NCBI GenBank assembly: GCA_013399305.1 | Contig: VXAI01000021.1 | Coordinates: 434,001 to 498,000 of the forward strand | Origin: Rostratula benghalensis | Lineage: Eukaryota; Chordata; Aves; Charadriiformes; Rostratulidae | Length of the DNA stretch: 64,000 nucleotides | Direction of reading: 5' to 3' | Part shown: positions 36,142 through 50,347 of the stretch, piece after piece | How the letters are laid out: every line of letters starts with the position of its first letter | Numbering within the stretch: position 1 is the first letter of the stretch | Position numbers and translations under genes: made by a program | The notes under the pieces: model-generated | The model's database searches: none | The model's input: the letters and a program-made list of their open reading frames with translations, nothing else | What the model was told of the DNA's origin: nothing

Positions 36142-37910
36142 AGACACAAACGGGTTTACCTGAAAGCTGCTGCATCCAGAAAGAGCAGTACTTGGTCTAA
36201 AAGCAATGTATTTATTTGAACACAGCTACTGGTCTGATCTCTGTGCATGCATATTCTGAAGGATGTGTATCTGCACTTCTGCAAGGGTGCATCTTGCAGC
36301 CACCCAATGTCCTGCTTATTTACATCCATCCATAGCTTCTTTTTCACTGGCTTCCTCAATAACCTCTGCACGTAACAACGTAGCACAAGTGTGCTTCAGC
36401 AGCAGCAAACTGCTTCTAGCACATCCCACACCCACCAGCCAGGCTTGAAACACCATGGAGTTGTGCATTGAAATCATCACTAAAAGGTTAACAAATATCT
36501 GCGAATGGACCTACCAACAGCTTAATGGCTTCTGAGTCCTACAGCTCTTCTAGGAGTCCTACACGTCAGCAAAACAGTAACATCACCAGTAGCACAGAGT
36601 AAGGGCATAAACCAGCGTGCTGGGAAGAGGGGAACCCCGTTTCTCACCACTGGAACGGGACTATGTGTGTTTATACTACACTGATGGAAAGTTTTCTACC
36701 TTGATCCAACCACCAAGCCAAGGAATAGTATTTATAAATTTTATGAATAATGCTTTGTATTTATAATGATTTTATAAGCAGCAGTTACGCAATTACATAT
36801 TTATTTGCCCCTTTTAGGGTTCCATAAAAATTAAGTGTAAAGCAACCACCACAGGGATGTATACTAGTACCCAGAGATTTGGCAAAGAACCCAAGTTGCA
36901 TGCACCCAGACAAGCAAATAACGTCAGGAAAAGAAAATCATAACCATTATATTTTGATTAAGGTACAATTCAGCATTGATGTGTGTAGAAGTGGGGCCTT
37001 ATAGCATCAGATTGTAAAGTTCTGTTTTAAATTAAACTGAAGTTTATTGTGTGTCCCTGCCTGACATACCATGTTTCAATTTTGCTAGCTAGTTAGCCTT
37101 TTTGTTTAACTTTAGCATGCCCTGCTACCACCTAGCCAAGTACCCTTTCCAGATACCTCACAGCACATCCCTAGGTCTCTGGAACCACTTAAAATCAGCA
37201 ATGAAAATGTTTTATCCTCTAGCTTGCCTCTAAGCAGTATTCATACTGAGATTACATTTGTTTTCCATTTTGTCATCCTCACAGAGCAGCAAAGACAGCA
37301 CAAGCAAGCTCTGCTTTATGTAGACAGTAAAGACATGGACTTTGGACAGAAGACGGACTAAAGTCAAAGTTGTCTCAGTCTCAAAAAGTAGTTTGGAGGT
37401 GGTCATAGTGAAGGGGGAAATAAAAGATTTCAAGGGTATACATTCAGCTCCACTCTTGAGATAACAGCAGGAGAGATTGGTCTTCCTGACCACACAGAGT
37501 GTTGTGATACAAACCTTATCAACAGAGGCCACACACACTGCAGAAAGTTTGTGCGTATAATACCGAGCTTAAAAGGAGCACACTTTTAAGTGACAATGTG
37601 CCTACATTTGCTGCTTTACTGAAAGCTCTGGTAACAAGAAGGCAGTGTCTATCCTCCAACAACCACCTTTGGATTCATAGGAATTGTGGGGAGGTTTTTT
37701 CTGCAATAGGCAGAAAGAGAAAAATGGTACACGATACTCTCACCTAATCCATAACGTGAGAAATAATCAATTGCAGCAAACCCAGCGAAATACTTCAAAA
37801 TATCAGGAAAGATTCACCAGGAACTCCAAAGAGTTTATATTACAGCATTTTGGAAGGGATGCACAAAATGAGAAGAACCAAGGGTTCATCAACTACAACT
37901 TTAATAAACT

Positions 37911-37966
37911 TTAAAAAAAAAAAAATAACGGGGGGAAAAAAAAGGGAAGAAAAAAACAAAAAAAAA
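37911..37966. repeat. A-rich low-complexity tract
   Basis: Mostly A with short G runs (aaaaaaaagggaagaaaa type). Confidence 0.85.
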
Positions 37967-38928
37967 GTCAATGGTATTGCATATACCAGAGAAATCGGGA
38001 TCTCAAAGGCACTGTATTTCTTGTCATGTGTGTAGGCACATCTATTGTTCTGAAATCCTCTGAAATGTCAAGTTAAGCCAGGTTCATCAAGAAGTGTGTA
38101 TAGATGAGAGCTGAAGAACATGAATGCCTTGAAGGAAGCAACAATAGCAGCAGCTCAGCAGGAGACATTCAGTTGTACCAGCACTGAACAAGTACCTGAG
38201 AACTACTAAGAAAGAATAGGATGGTCACACTCAGATGCTGCATGAAAAGGGATGTGGAGAGCAGAGTTAATTTTTATTGCCTGCATTTTAATCGGTTCTC
38301 CTGAGTCAGCCCACCTCAAGTGTCAGAAGCCCTCTGCAAAACACACACTGGCAGGACACTTGTTTGCTGAGTGGCTGTTTGGGTGTGTTTGTGGCCACTA
38401 GACTCTGAGTCAATGAATTGCTGTGGAGGTGGAAAGAAACATCAGATTCAGACTTCAGTTAGTAGTATCCCTGAAAACTTACCAAAGTTATAATGTTTAT
38501 TATTCTGAATCCCAGGCAAGGTCCAAGATTACTGCATTCTGCTTAAAGTTTCTGCTGCTTTCAACTGTAAAGGTTCTTTGCATTCTCTACTAAGGTGTTG
38601 CATAGCATTCTATAGCACCCAATTTCAGTGACAGATGAAGCAGTCCCTATACAGTGCCTTTCTTGTGTAGTTCATTCCAAAATAATAAAACATCTCAATG
38701 ACACACCCTCAGGAGGTAGAGCTTTCCTCTTCCCAGTTTGCAAAACAATAAGCTTGGCACTACTAACTAATTGAAAAATAAAATGGAAAATATTTGCAAA
38801 TAAACAGCTCAAATCTATCACTCTCATAAAACTGTCTTCTGTGTAGACAAAGCTTTCTGGCCAAAAGCCTAGTGATACCTCCAGGTGACACTGAGGCAAC
38901 ATTTATCTATGGGAAGATGAAATATATC

Positions 38929-38954
38929 CTTCCCCCTTCCCCTCCCTCCCCCCC
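38929..38954. repeat. Polypyrimidine tract
   Basis: Uninterrupted C/T sequence, mostly C (tcccccttcccctccctccc type). Confidence 0.85.
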
Positions 38955-41900
38955 AAGTGTGTGTTAAGGAGAGACGAAAACACAAACAAGCAAAGATTTG
39001 CCTGTGAAGCTAATGCATTTATCATTCTGGAGTGCCCAAAAGGATGTCTTTCAACACATGCATCTCACAGATTTAGTCAGATGAAGAAGGCTTATTAAGC
39101 AGAGTACCTGCTGATAGGCTGCAGGGGGGCTCACAGTGTACTGTACAGATTGAGATGCTTAATTTATACCATTCCAGACGCTGTTAGTTACTTTCTAGAG
39201 ATAACACAAGCGAGAATTTCATCTCACATTTTACGATTCCTTTTTTTTTCCTTGCCCTAATTTTGGAGTTTAACTAGGCTGCACTCCAGGGAAGCATAAG
39301 TGCAATATACATTTTGTACAGAAAAGCTAAAATGAAAGACTCCTGTTCTTTTCCTTCCCTCCCCCAAATCCGCTGGACCTCAAGCTTCATATAAAGAGGT
39401 AAAACTTCTAAAACTTGGCTAAGAAGTTCTCCCCTGGGATTGTTTAACATATTCAGAGCTACTTGCTGTATATATACAGAAATCTCCCTGTAAGTTTTAC
39501 AACACAACTACTGTTTTCACAGACTTAGGTAAATATGGCATGGAAAACAAAACCCTAATTGCAAATTGGCACCAAGCTCCGGGCTAAGGAGTCAAAGGTG
39601 TAATCAGCACAGGAAAGGAGGGTATCTGTGTCAGCACTTCATTGGTTGGGACTATCTGTGCTTGGGTGGGAAAGGCACAGAAGGAAAAAAGGGAGATACT
39701 GGGAGTGAACTTGCAGACTTTTTCCAGACAGGTGGAGAACCACTAAGGAAATAAAAGTTTCCCTCCTTCTTGGTGCTAAGAATGGCTCCATTGCAGTACA
39801 GCAAATTATTTTATCTGGTAATGTCACATTTAGATGACAGTATGAGGGAAGAACATTTCATGAATTGAGCATGAAATTTATTCTGGGAGATTTTTCTCCA
39901 GGCATGTATTACAAAATATAACATACACAGCTTACATGATGTAAGATTAAACAGAGGAAACTATTCATTGTAATTCTGGCACTTAGAGAATAATTCCTTA
40001 GCTACTACTTCTAAAAAGCAGGACCACAAAATCCAGAAGTCACAAAATTAACTCGGTTCACACCCAGACCAGTGCACATTTGCACCCTGTGCACAACTCA
40101 GAACACACATGCTGCATCCCAGCGAATTTGATTTCTAAATACCTCGCAGGCCCAGCACAGATCAGAGTGACAGGAGGCCAGCAACAGCCTCTGCCCTAAA
40201 GTACCCAACTTAAAACCTGAAATAGCTCAAATGTATGAAACAGATGACAAGGTTGCCAGCAGTCGTTCAGCCTTGCAAAACGCAGTCTTGTGTTTTGGCA
40301 GCTCAGCCCAGAGGAGGGGCCACTTCACAGCTCTGAAGTCAAACCTGTTTGGTCAGCGTGCCTGTGAAAGCCTGCGCTGGAGCTGGACACAGGGCTACAG
40401 AAAGACACTAACAGGCAGTTTGCCACTGGGACTCCCCTCTGCTGAAGTTACATGCCTGCATTTCAAGAAGTTGTGGAAGTCAAAGCATCAAGATCTTGCC
40501 TTTGAGGAATCCTCAACTCTAACCTACCGCTGATTGAGAATTTTGAGCTATTTGAACACATTAACAGTTCTTTTTCAATGCGTTAAATGAGAGGTTTGTA
40601 AATTTACTATGTAAAAAAATCCAACAACTTGAAATTTTATATGACAATTCTAGTAGCCATGATATTACACACAAGCACCCATAATACCTTCATGGCAGTG
40701 CTGTCGTGGGTATCTGCTGCACTTGCCAGTCTTGCCCGTGTGAGAGCTCAGCTGCACGTGGGACAGCTGCTTATGTAGGCACAGCCACACAAAACTGCAC
40801 AGCTTAAGTATCCTGTATATAATTTTTCCTAAAACTTGTTACAAAAACATAGCCAGTTTTCATGAGTTGATTTTCTGACAAAGAAAACGGCTTAAGTGTA
40901 TTCACTTATCCATTTGATTTGAAACTCACACTTCAATGGTATGAAACTTCAAGCATCTTACAAAACCCAATGTGACCATTTGGTCTTGAGATCAACCCTC
41001 TCCCACAAGTTCTGGACAGATTTTGATAAAAAGTAGCAGGATAACGCAATTTAAGGTTAAGACTAACATTCACTTTTTTCCAGGTGCTGCCCTAGCATCT
41101 GCTGGAAACGCACTGGTCAAGCTCAATACGGAACTGGTAGATTCCAGTTCCTTATTCAGTTGCAGACATAGGATTGTTGGTTTTGTTTGCTTGCTTTTGA
41201 AATGCTCTTGCTTAAAGTTTTGCCTAGAATTTGCTCTAAGACTGGATTTACACCTTTCCCCCCCATAGTCCATTACAACTCTTGAACAGATGTTTATTTA
41301 CTAGGAAACAAAGAGGAGCAGTGGCTGACAGAAGAGCTTTGTCATTCTGGTTAGACAAGATTGCCATTTGTCATGTTTTAGTAATGCAATACGAAAATTA
41401 GCCTTGCCTGCTCTCAAGCATAAAAAAAAAAAAAGTCACACTTACGGTACTGGACAGAAACCCAAATTCCACAGCCAAAAAACCTGAAATTACTATAATC
41501 TACATTTTGCATACCTTGTTTCGCATACTTTTCCTAAACCACTTGCATTCAGGACTTTATTGATACCAATGTGTACTGAGACAGGGAACACTGGGTGATA
41601 ATGTTGTACTATCATAATTCCTACTTACATACTGAGAAATACCGTTACCGTGAACAGAGTAAAGACATCTTCAAATGCTTGATGAAATTTACTTCATGAC
41701 TAGGAAAAGGCCCTGAAGCTGCAGTGTTACTGCGAGGATGCACAGGCAGACAACTGCCAGGAGACACAAATGCTACGTGATAATAGAAGAGGGAAAGACA
41801 ACTCCAGACTTATCAGAAGTCCAACTCTGCTACTACTTTCTTTGAGGCATGAATGAAATTGAGCCCCTCTCTAAAGGCCTATTAAATTTTATCTAAATTC

Positions 41901-43283
41901 AGCAATACATACTACCTGAAGTATTTTAGCATTTTTCTAGGCTTCTTCCTGGGGAGGTGAAAATGAATACTAGAATATGTATTCATCCCACATCTTGAGC
42001 TACTTCTACACTTTGAAAGGTACACCATACACATCAAGCAAACATGCTCCAATACACAGTACATGAGCCTTTCTCTTATGACATGATGCTCTAAAAATTA
42101 TTTCAAACTGGGGAAAATACATTGTGTTCCACTATGCAAATAGCAACTTCCCTGTATAATTATAGTACGTTTTGCTGAGAATTGCATCATGACGAGGATA
42201 CTATCAGGAGGACAAACATTTAACCACTATTCTTGGTTTGTTAGAAAATTTTTCCCACATTACATAAACACGTACACACCCATACAAGGGCAGCCCCATC
42301 AATCTTTTCATTGTTTCTGCTTTAGTAAAGGAACAGTTATTTTTTATTTCAGTAGCTTTATTTTCATTAGTGTTATGAAACAGGTATTAACTTTTTCCTT
42401 CACCTTTCTTCACTATAATTCTTCCCTTGTCTTTACCGCAGTTGCCTTAACTTTCTGTAAGACAAGCCTGTAAAACAGGAATTAAAAAATGGCATGCTGA
42501 TTCCAAAATATCCTTAAAGCTTCAGTAAACGCATTCAACAGAAAAGGGAATTGTTGAGGAGCTTCTGATTTTTCACAAAATGGATCAAAATACATCTGAC
42601 AAAAGAAACAGGATGTATTTCTAGTTCAAACACATTAACCAGAAGCACGAGGAACAAAACATAGCAAATTATTGAAAATATTATCTAAACTTTACAGGTT
42701 CTTCCACAGGTTGGCCAGAAGTATGCAACATGCAAAATTCTTCTGAATAGATGCAGCCTTATACCATTTTACTTGTACACACCTCTGCCAGAGAGTCAGG
42801 GTAAATGCACCTGAGCAAGAGTCATATTAAAAAAACAAAGACATAGAACAGCTAAAACAACCATTAAGCACTCTAAAGGTAACCTCAGTATATCAATTTG
42901 CACTCCATATCCAAGCTTCTGATTATACTTAAGAATCCAACTTTTAATTTCTTTGGCTGGAGGATGGTAAAATACAGAGTACAGATTCTGCACTTCTTTG
43001 CCCTCCCCTACGTTCTCAGTGCTGTATCTAAAAGAACATATGAATGCTGTTAAGGATCCAGTTCCAGCCTTTCCAATCTAACCATGCTGTTAGATATACA
43101 TATAAAATTGTTCAAAGGAACTTATGTATGTGTTCAAGTGCTATATTAAACTGGAAATTAAAGGGTGGGAACTTACCTCTTTGAGAACCATGATCAATAT
43201 GATGCAGTTTTCTCAGAGAGCCCAGGAGGAGAGGGCATGAGGGCATAGTATTTTAGCTCTACAGCTTAAATCTACAGCTCTAC

Positions 43284-43301
43284 AGAAAATTTAAATTTTC
43301 T
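43284..43301. repeat. 18-bp perfect AT-rich palindrome
   Basis: AGAAAATTTAAATTTTCT reads the same on both strands. It is preceded by two copies of agctctacag at 43255-43264 and 43275-43284. Confidence 0.85.
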
Positions 43302-44364
43302 TCCCAATACATGCTCTACATTTATACATGGCCAACTACACGCAAACTTTGAAAAGATTCTTTTTATCATAAGAAAGTTCAGCTATTGCCTTTAATGTGA
43401 CAACATCCAAAACATGTTGCTGTTTCAGAAAGCAATAAAATATTTTATTCCACAAATTAGGCTTTGCTATGTTTGCTATGTTCATGCACATTTGGAACCT
43501 GACCACAGCTATGGTGCTACTACTACTGCTTATACACCTGCTGACTACCAGTTCTTGTACGAAGGAGCTTTCTGCTTGCCTTTCCCTCTGACTAAGTTTA
43601 TAAAGAAACTGGTAGAAATCTACATCATTGAAGTCAATATCCATATCCATCATATTCTGAGCACACACCAAAACAAAACACAGAACAGACACAGAAATAA
43701 TACCACTGAGAAGAAGTGAGTCCTTGCAATCTGCCAGCTGAGCAGTAACAGACACCCATTGCCCTGTAAGCCCAAGCCTCTCAACAGCCCTCAGCGCCGC
43801 AGCCCATCAGATCCTTCTGCTCTGCCTCACAGAGGAGGGAAGTCAAGGGCAGGGGGGAGCATTAAGCAAACTGTTTACTTCCTACACCTCAAGAAAAGAA
43901 ACTATGCTCCTCCATCCAAAGATTCGGCAAGTTCTTCAGGAAACAAGCGTCCCCAGACAAAACTTCTCTTTTAAAAAAAACAGCTGGAGAAGGAATAAAT
44001 CAACATAGATTTAGCTGTTAGCAACATGCAGGTAATGTACAGCTCCTCTTATCTTTTGCCTCACATGACTATTGCTTTGTCCTCGCCAATAATGGTTTGT
44101 TAGGGGATGGTAGTTTTGAAGACAAGACAAAATATGCAATACTTATCACAGCTTAAAATTTACATAGAGACAAGATCTGCCAGGTAAGTACAATCAGCGT
44201 TGCACACCCCTTCCTGGGGTTGACTACATCTGTTCTAACCTTGTAGATCAACTAAATACTTGTGTCCCCACTATGGTTTTCATGGCTTACATAATCTAAT
44301 TATTTCACAATGAAAACGCATGCTTTTTTGATCCAAGAAGATATTTTGCCTACACAAACACAGC

Positions 44365-45042
44365 ATGCTAGCAAAGAACAGCTGCTACTGTAGACACAGC
44401 ACTTCCTATGAAACCTGTGCTTTGCGCAGGCATTTTGGAAGTCACCCCTCACCCACGCCTCTGAGCAGTCCAAGTAAAACAAGCTATACTGGTAAAGAAC
44501 ACATTTTGCCTATAACTACACTTGACTTTCTTCCAGTGCAGGTGTACTCTCAGAAACCTTCTCCGTACCCCAACCAACAACGCCAGAAGACATTTGGAGC
44601 AGAGACAAAATGTCCACGGGTGACGCCCCAACGTTTCCACCAGGTGATTCACATGTTTCCTCCAGGGGCACGTCAGGCTCGTACGCCACAGTTGCCTACC
44701 CCACACTTCCCTGAAAAGCCTGATTTACTGGGATTGCACAAATCAAAGACACCTCACGTGCAAGGGACAGTACAACCACCTACCTCCTTGCTCAGGAACC
44801 CAGAGAACACAGCAGCCAAGGTAGGGCGGCTGTCCCTGTCTGGAGCTCCTCTCCAGGGGCCCTCAGGGAACCAGGGACAATTAGGTGTGGGCCACAGAAG
44901 GAGCTACCAGACCCGAGATGCTCGGGTATGCTGTGTGCCAGCACACCACACTGACCAGAGCAGTAGGCTCCAGGGTCAGAACCAGCCTTCAGTTCTTGTC
45001 TGCCTTCCATCTAGTTACCCCTGTAGTGAACCCAAAGCTTAA
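44365..45042 (+). other. GC-richer patch with an unassigned 225-codon open frame
   Basis: The plus strand is open for 225 codons from an ATG at 44365 and is Pro/Ser/Gln-rich, with no signal peptide, membrane segment or domain I recognise. From about 44520 to 45000 the DNA is GC-richer than its surroundings and has roughly a dozen CpG, unusual outside the island. There is an E-box CACGTG at 44755-44760 and a hairpin at 44911-44927. It may be a regulatory patch, a noncoding RNA exon or chance. I do not claim a gene. Confidence 0.25.
44911..44927. repeat. Inverted repeat, 7-bp arms, 3-base loop
   Basis: ACCCGAG-atg-CTCGGGT, a perfect GC-rich hairpin within the GC-richer patch. It has no T run after it and no known role. 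Confidence 0.7.
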
Positions 45043-48000
45043 TTAGCCTGAAGCATGCCTTCCAGAAAGGCATCTGGTTTTAACTTGTATATCTGACAAG
45101 AAAGAAAAATCAGTTATTTTGCTCAGTAATTTGTTTCAATGGTTGATCACATCCATTGTTAAACACATGTCCTTTGAAACCTCCTGGTTTTAACATCCAT
45201 TTATGTTTCCAATTACGATTGTTATCCTTTCTCTCTTAGATTATAGCTTTCTTCTTCCGCCCTTTTTTTTTAAACTTCATTAGCTAGATATTATACTCAC
45301 CTCTTGACCTTATGAGAAACTAAAAAAAAAAAAAATCACCACAAAACCACCTCCTTATGTCTCATTATTAGAAATCTTTTTTTCCAGTCTTTAAATACCA
45401 CAGGTCTTTTCAGCCTTTCTAATTTAGAAGGAATCCAAGTGCTTACTCAAGACAATGTAAGCAAAACTGATCAAAAGTTCTGGAGCTGTTCTTAAAATCG
45501 CAATGGGGATGAACAAGCACACAGAACTTTATCTAGCTCTACGTTCCCCAACAAATTAAAGGACCCCTTTTCATTTAATAATGTCGCATGTTGAAAATGT
45601 TAAAGTTTCTAACTTTTAGAAATTCAGGGAATATTTGCATCTAAGACAACAGAAAGAATGCTAGATTACTTGAGCAAGGAAAGAAAAATCTACAGAATCA
45701 TAATTTCATTTACATTCTTGAGACAGAAGAGCCATAAATATAATATAGCCCTTGTTTTATAAATGTTTAATTAGCTTAGTAAAAACCAGGAGCATTTCAT
45801 TCCACAAGGGTTGCGCTACCTTTGATTAAAAGCCTCAAGAAGGACAAAAAAAAAAGCTTGTTTTTCTTGTAATCCATTTTCTTCGCTTTCTCATTCACAA
45901 CCACCATGGGGTGGGGAGAAAGTCACAGCACAATCATTCAAAATTAGGTTGTAAGAAACAAATGGAGAGCACATGGCACAAACATCATGTCCTCTTCTAC
46001 ATAAAATTAGCTCCTTATCACTGCGCTGCTTCCACTGTAATCCTTGAATACCCCTGAGCAAAGAGCAGTATTGATTCAAGTCAAATTAGCTGACACGAGG
46101 GACTGTGTAGAAAGGAGCAGGGAAGATGATACAGCCTAAAACCTGAATGAGTGTGTCTTATCATCTGCTAATATGACCATTAGTGTGGAAAGCCACTCAG
46201 TTCCACTTTATTGCCTTTCTCATTCTTCCCCCTGGTACCCAGAAAGGGCAAATGTCTCCTCCCATACTTTACAAGGAACACATTAAGAAAGCAGCAATGA
46301 AAGACCCCAAAACAAGTTGTGCCCTGCAACTTTCAACACTGTCCTTTGTCTCACTTTAGCAAGGCTACTTTTAGCATACAGAACACAAAGGAAATACATC
46401 CATCCATACCTAAACATGCTGAAAAACATTACCCACCCTCACCCTCTCCATAGACACACTCCATATACTTCAAGGATTGTTGGGTGTCCTGATGGATGAG
46501 AAACCCAAGGCTTAACAGATTATCATTAAGCAAGTAGCAACTTGCAGCTGCATTTCCCAGCTTCAACACGTTACACCTCTACTACAAGCAAAAGCTGCAG
46601 TTTGCCCTCTTTGGGGCTTCATTTACTGTCTCATTTCTAATTCCAGATAATCAACTTCCAACAAAACTTGAAAGCCCATGCTGCCTCACCAGGCGACAAA
46701 GGAAGCCAGATTGTCCTCCTGTACTGTACACATCTGCTTTGTACCACAACTTCTATTAGCAGATTGTTGCTTCAGAAAAACAGACTGGCAATGAGAAACA
46801 GATCAGCAGCTTGACGTTTGTTCTACTTGTGTAACCTTTCACAAACAGCCTTGCATTTCCATGAAGGCAACACACGCCTGCTCTATGCAAATACAAATAT
46901 TAGATACTCCAAAAGTTGCAGTGCTTTTCAAAAATTGGCCAAATGCATACAGAGAAACCAAACTAGATTGACATTCAGATATTGTAAAATTTTGAAAGTA
47001 AATATTTTTATTTCTAAAAACCCATCTAGAGCAAATTAATATTTAAATAGTGCTTAAGCAGTCAACAAATAAAGGTCATCAATCCCTCTCTTAACAGTGT
47101 TCTTTAGTTGTCTATCAACACATAATGCCACTGGGATCTTCTGAAAGCCTCTGTGGGCATCTTTTGGTGACACAGTTAAGCCACTATCAGCCAGCTTCTT
47201 TTGAGAGGATTATTTCCATTCATTCCTCCCTGCCCAAACCAACTGGAAATGGTGCATTTTCAAAGCATTTGCCTCCTGACAGTTTAACTCTGTGACACAG
47301 CTCACCATGGGGTGATTCCTGAGTCCCTGGATATCCAAGAGAAACAGCAGAAACCCAGCTATGCATAGGAAGTCTTTAATGGGAGGTTTGCCACCCTAGT
47401 GGCCTGGCTGTGCTGCTGAAGGACATGCTTATGCTAATGGTTTCACACATGCACTTGCAAAGAACAATGCCCAATGTGTGTAACTACATCGATTCCCACA
47501 AATGACAATGATAAGACTGTATACAGAGGAAAATTACACTTGTTCCATTGTTCCATGCTGCCGAGACATGGTGTTAAATACCACTGTAGGAGGAAGTCCT
47601 AAGTGGCTCCAGAAGACAGGAAAGCCTTTGGAGAAATAGGGGACTCAGACTTGAGACCAGAGAGGGACAATCCAATGGGAGCTGTTCATTGCACACTCAC
47701 ATCTCAGAAAACAGCTCAAGGACCATAGTCATAGATTACCAGAAGACAATAATCTCTTCCCAGTCTTGCAATTTTCTGACCACCTTTGAAGGATCACTCT
47801 AAGCGATAACAATAATGCTCAGGCTTAATGTTCTCCTCTTCTGACGCGTGGACAAAGCTCAAATTAATTCCTTAGTTGCACAAAATGTATACTTTCCTAA
47901 AGATAAGATGAAGAATGGTCTTAAAGAAATGCTTTCCTTATATTTTTTTAATCCTCAGGTATGGATCTATTTTGAAACTGCATTGCCATATTCCAATATA

Positions 48001-50330
48001 TTCATCTTACAGGGCAAGAGAAACAGCCATTATTTTCCAAGAACATGACAATGAAAATATTCAACCTGTATTGCAATATAGCTTATAAAACAGAAACTGT
48101 CTCATCATTATCACACTTATTCATGCTATAGAGCAGATTCATTATGATAAACTATGCTGCACATACAGAACTGGAAACTCACACATACTACCTATTGACA
48201 GTGTCACAGCAGTGGAGTTGAAAACTTATTCATGTATCTAGAGTTTCAATACATATTTATATACATAATTTACTTATTTATTCCACTAAATTTCTGTGAA
48301 ACAGTAACAAACTCTCCCTCCCACCAAATGCCCTCCAAACAACAGTCAGTGTGAAAGCTGACTGACAGAGCAAAACCAGCAAATGCACACACAACCTAAC
48401 TCCTTTCCGGAGCACAACAGAGAAAAGGGAACCAGTAATTCCACAACCGCTTTCTGAAAAACCTCAAATCTTGCTTTTTATTCTTGAACCATTTTTAGGC
48501 AAGCTGGTACTTATTCCTGGACCTCTAATACACAGTGACACACTACTACTTGTCCTGTATCTGAGCACTGCAATTCCACTATTGATCATGTACTGCATTA
48601 CTGACTGCAAATTTCTTCCACATTTCTTTTTTTCCCTTAAAAGGAGAGCATAAAGGGGAGACAAACTCTAACTTGTTTGAGGCTGCCTTTATAAAAGTGA
48701 AATTTAGTTTTGTAATCCATACCAGTGGAGTTGACTTTAAAACACAGCAGTCCAAGTTTGTATTATTTTAAAATCAGGACGCACACATATGAACAATGTT
48801 CAAAAGTTAAGGTGGGAAAAGGTTGGAGCTACTCTTCTTCAGATCATGTGGGACAGAAGTGGAATAGTCATCAAAACCTAAATGAACAGACATGGCCTTG
48901 GAGAAACAGCTGCCACACCTACAGCAATAACTCTAAGTCAAAAGAAAATCATTCTGTTCTTACCCTGAATGTATTTATTGTTGGTTCAAAATGATTAGCA
49001 TTGCGCTTACAAAGGAATGGTAGCCCTTTCCAAGTGGCTTAAGCACGGGTTTCCTCCCTGCCACCCTATCCTCTGTCACTGGCAAAACTCACTCATCAAA
49101 GTTTAATAATTTGTGACAAACTAATCCATAATACTCAAAACAAGGTATTTGGGAAGAAATCCTGCAAGGAAAGGGGAGAAGACGCTGTCAATTTCTCAGT
49201 GCTTCAAAGATTGGGTTAAAGTAACACAATCAAAACTACACGCCCAGCTCTTTTTTTGGGCCACTTTCTCTCAGAAAACTTTGAGGGAAAGCCCTGATGA
49301 GACAGACAGCAGCAGCACCGTGCCATTTTGCCAAGGACTGAACTAAGAAACTCACTGTAGCCTTCAGCTGTTTGCACGCTCACTTTTCGGCTGGCAGCTG
49401 ATGCGGGTATGTAGTCACTGCCTGTCTTTTGTTTTTCAGAACAAGGAGAAAACACATTTTTCCCCCTCCCTTGTCTGGGAAACAGGAAATAGATTCTTAT
49501 AAAGACTCTCCCACATACAGACTGGGCAGGAAAAAGGTGGAGTTTGGCAACATTAAGATTTGTTCTTCAAATGCAGACCAGTAATTATTCTAAGGTAAGC
49601 GACAGGATGGCTGGGCTTAGGAATGTTTACTCACCCTGGTGCTGCTGTTTTCAGAGGTATTCACACTTCATGCAGACTTACCCATAAATGTAAAAATCAG
49701 TTATTTTTACCTGAGTTTTCACTTGGTCAGACTCTTGCACAGACTTTATTTACCTTTACACAAAAGCAACAAATGCAAGGAAATATGCTTTTTAAAATAA
49801 CTATACAACTTAATTAGTTCTTACACTCCTTATAAAGCAGCTAGACAGTTTTACCCCTATTTTATAAATGAGACTATACTATTTCAAGTGCAGAATACAG
49901 CTCCCCAGAGCACATGAAATGTTCTACACCTCCACTTCAGAGACAATAAGCAAGTAGTAGTATTGTCTGTGGCTCAGGAAAAAAAAAATAATTAAATCTT
50001 TAGGACAGAAAAGTGTGTCAGTTTTCTACAAATGTCAGTCACTTGGCAACTGTCACTTGAATGTCTGGAAGGAGGACAGATCTTGTTGATTGCACATATT
50101 TCAGGTATTAGCAGGGAAAATATTAGCAAGAACACAAAGAAAGCTCTACATGGAAAAAAAATCCTGAGTTGCTGATTTGAAACCAAAAAAATTCTAAAAT
50201 AACTTACTACATCCAAAAAGTTAAGTATTTATCTGACCTTTATTTTCCACTAGACAGAGTCTGGATGTTTCTGTGGCCACCTATATCAGAAATCCACAAG
50301 TGTTCTATGTAAGTACTGTAGACAGCCAGC

Positions 50331-50347
50331 GGGGGGGCGCGGGGGGG
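50331..50347 (+). repeat. G-rich tract GGGGGGG-CGC-GGGGGGG
   Basis: Two seven-G runs separated by CGC in otherwise AT-rich DNA. It could support four-stranded structure or be a slippage-prone site. Confidence 0.85.

Larger units (their letters stand above)
33991..44360. other. Upstream region, no gene seen
   Basis: About 10 kb with no exon I recognise on either strand, apart from the CpG cluster at 34801-34856, palindromes at 36100-36141, an A-rich tract at 37911-37966, a polypyrimidine tract at 38929-38954 and an 18-bp palindrome at 43284-43301. Open frames here are short or without recognisable domains. Confidence 0.6.

Noticed and set aside
43336..43755. 139-codon minus-strand open frame with a hydrophobic segment after the start
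   Set aside because: The apparent signal-like segment is not followed by any recognisable secreted protein, and there is no promoter or exon context. Not strong enough to call.
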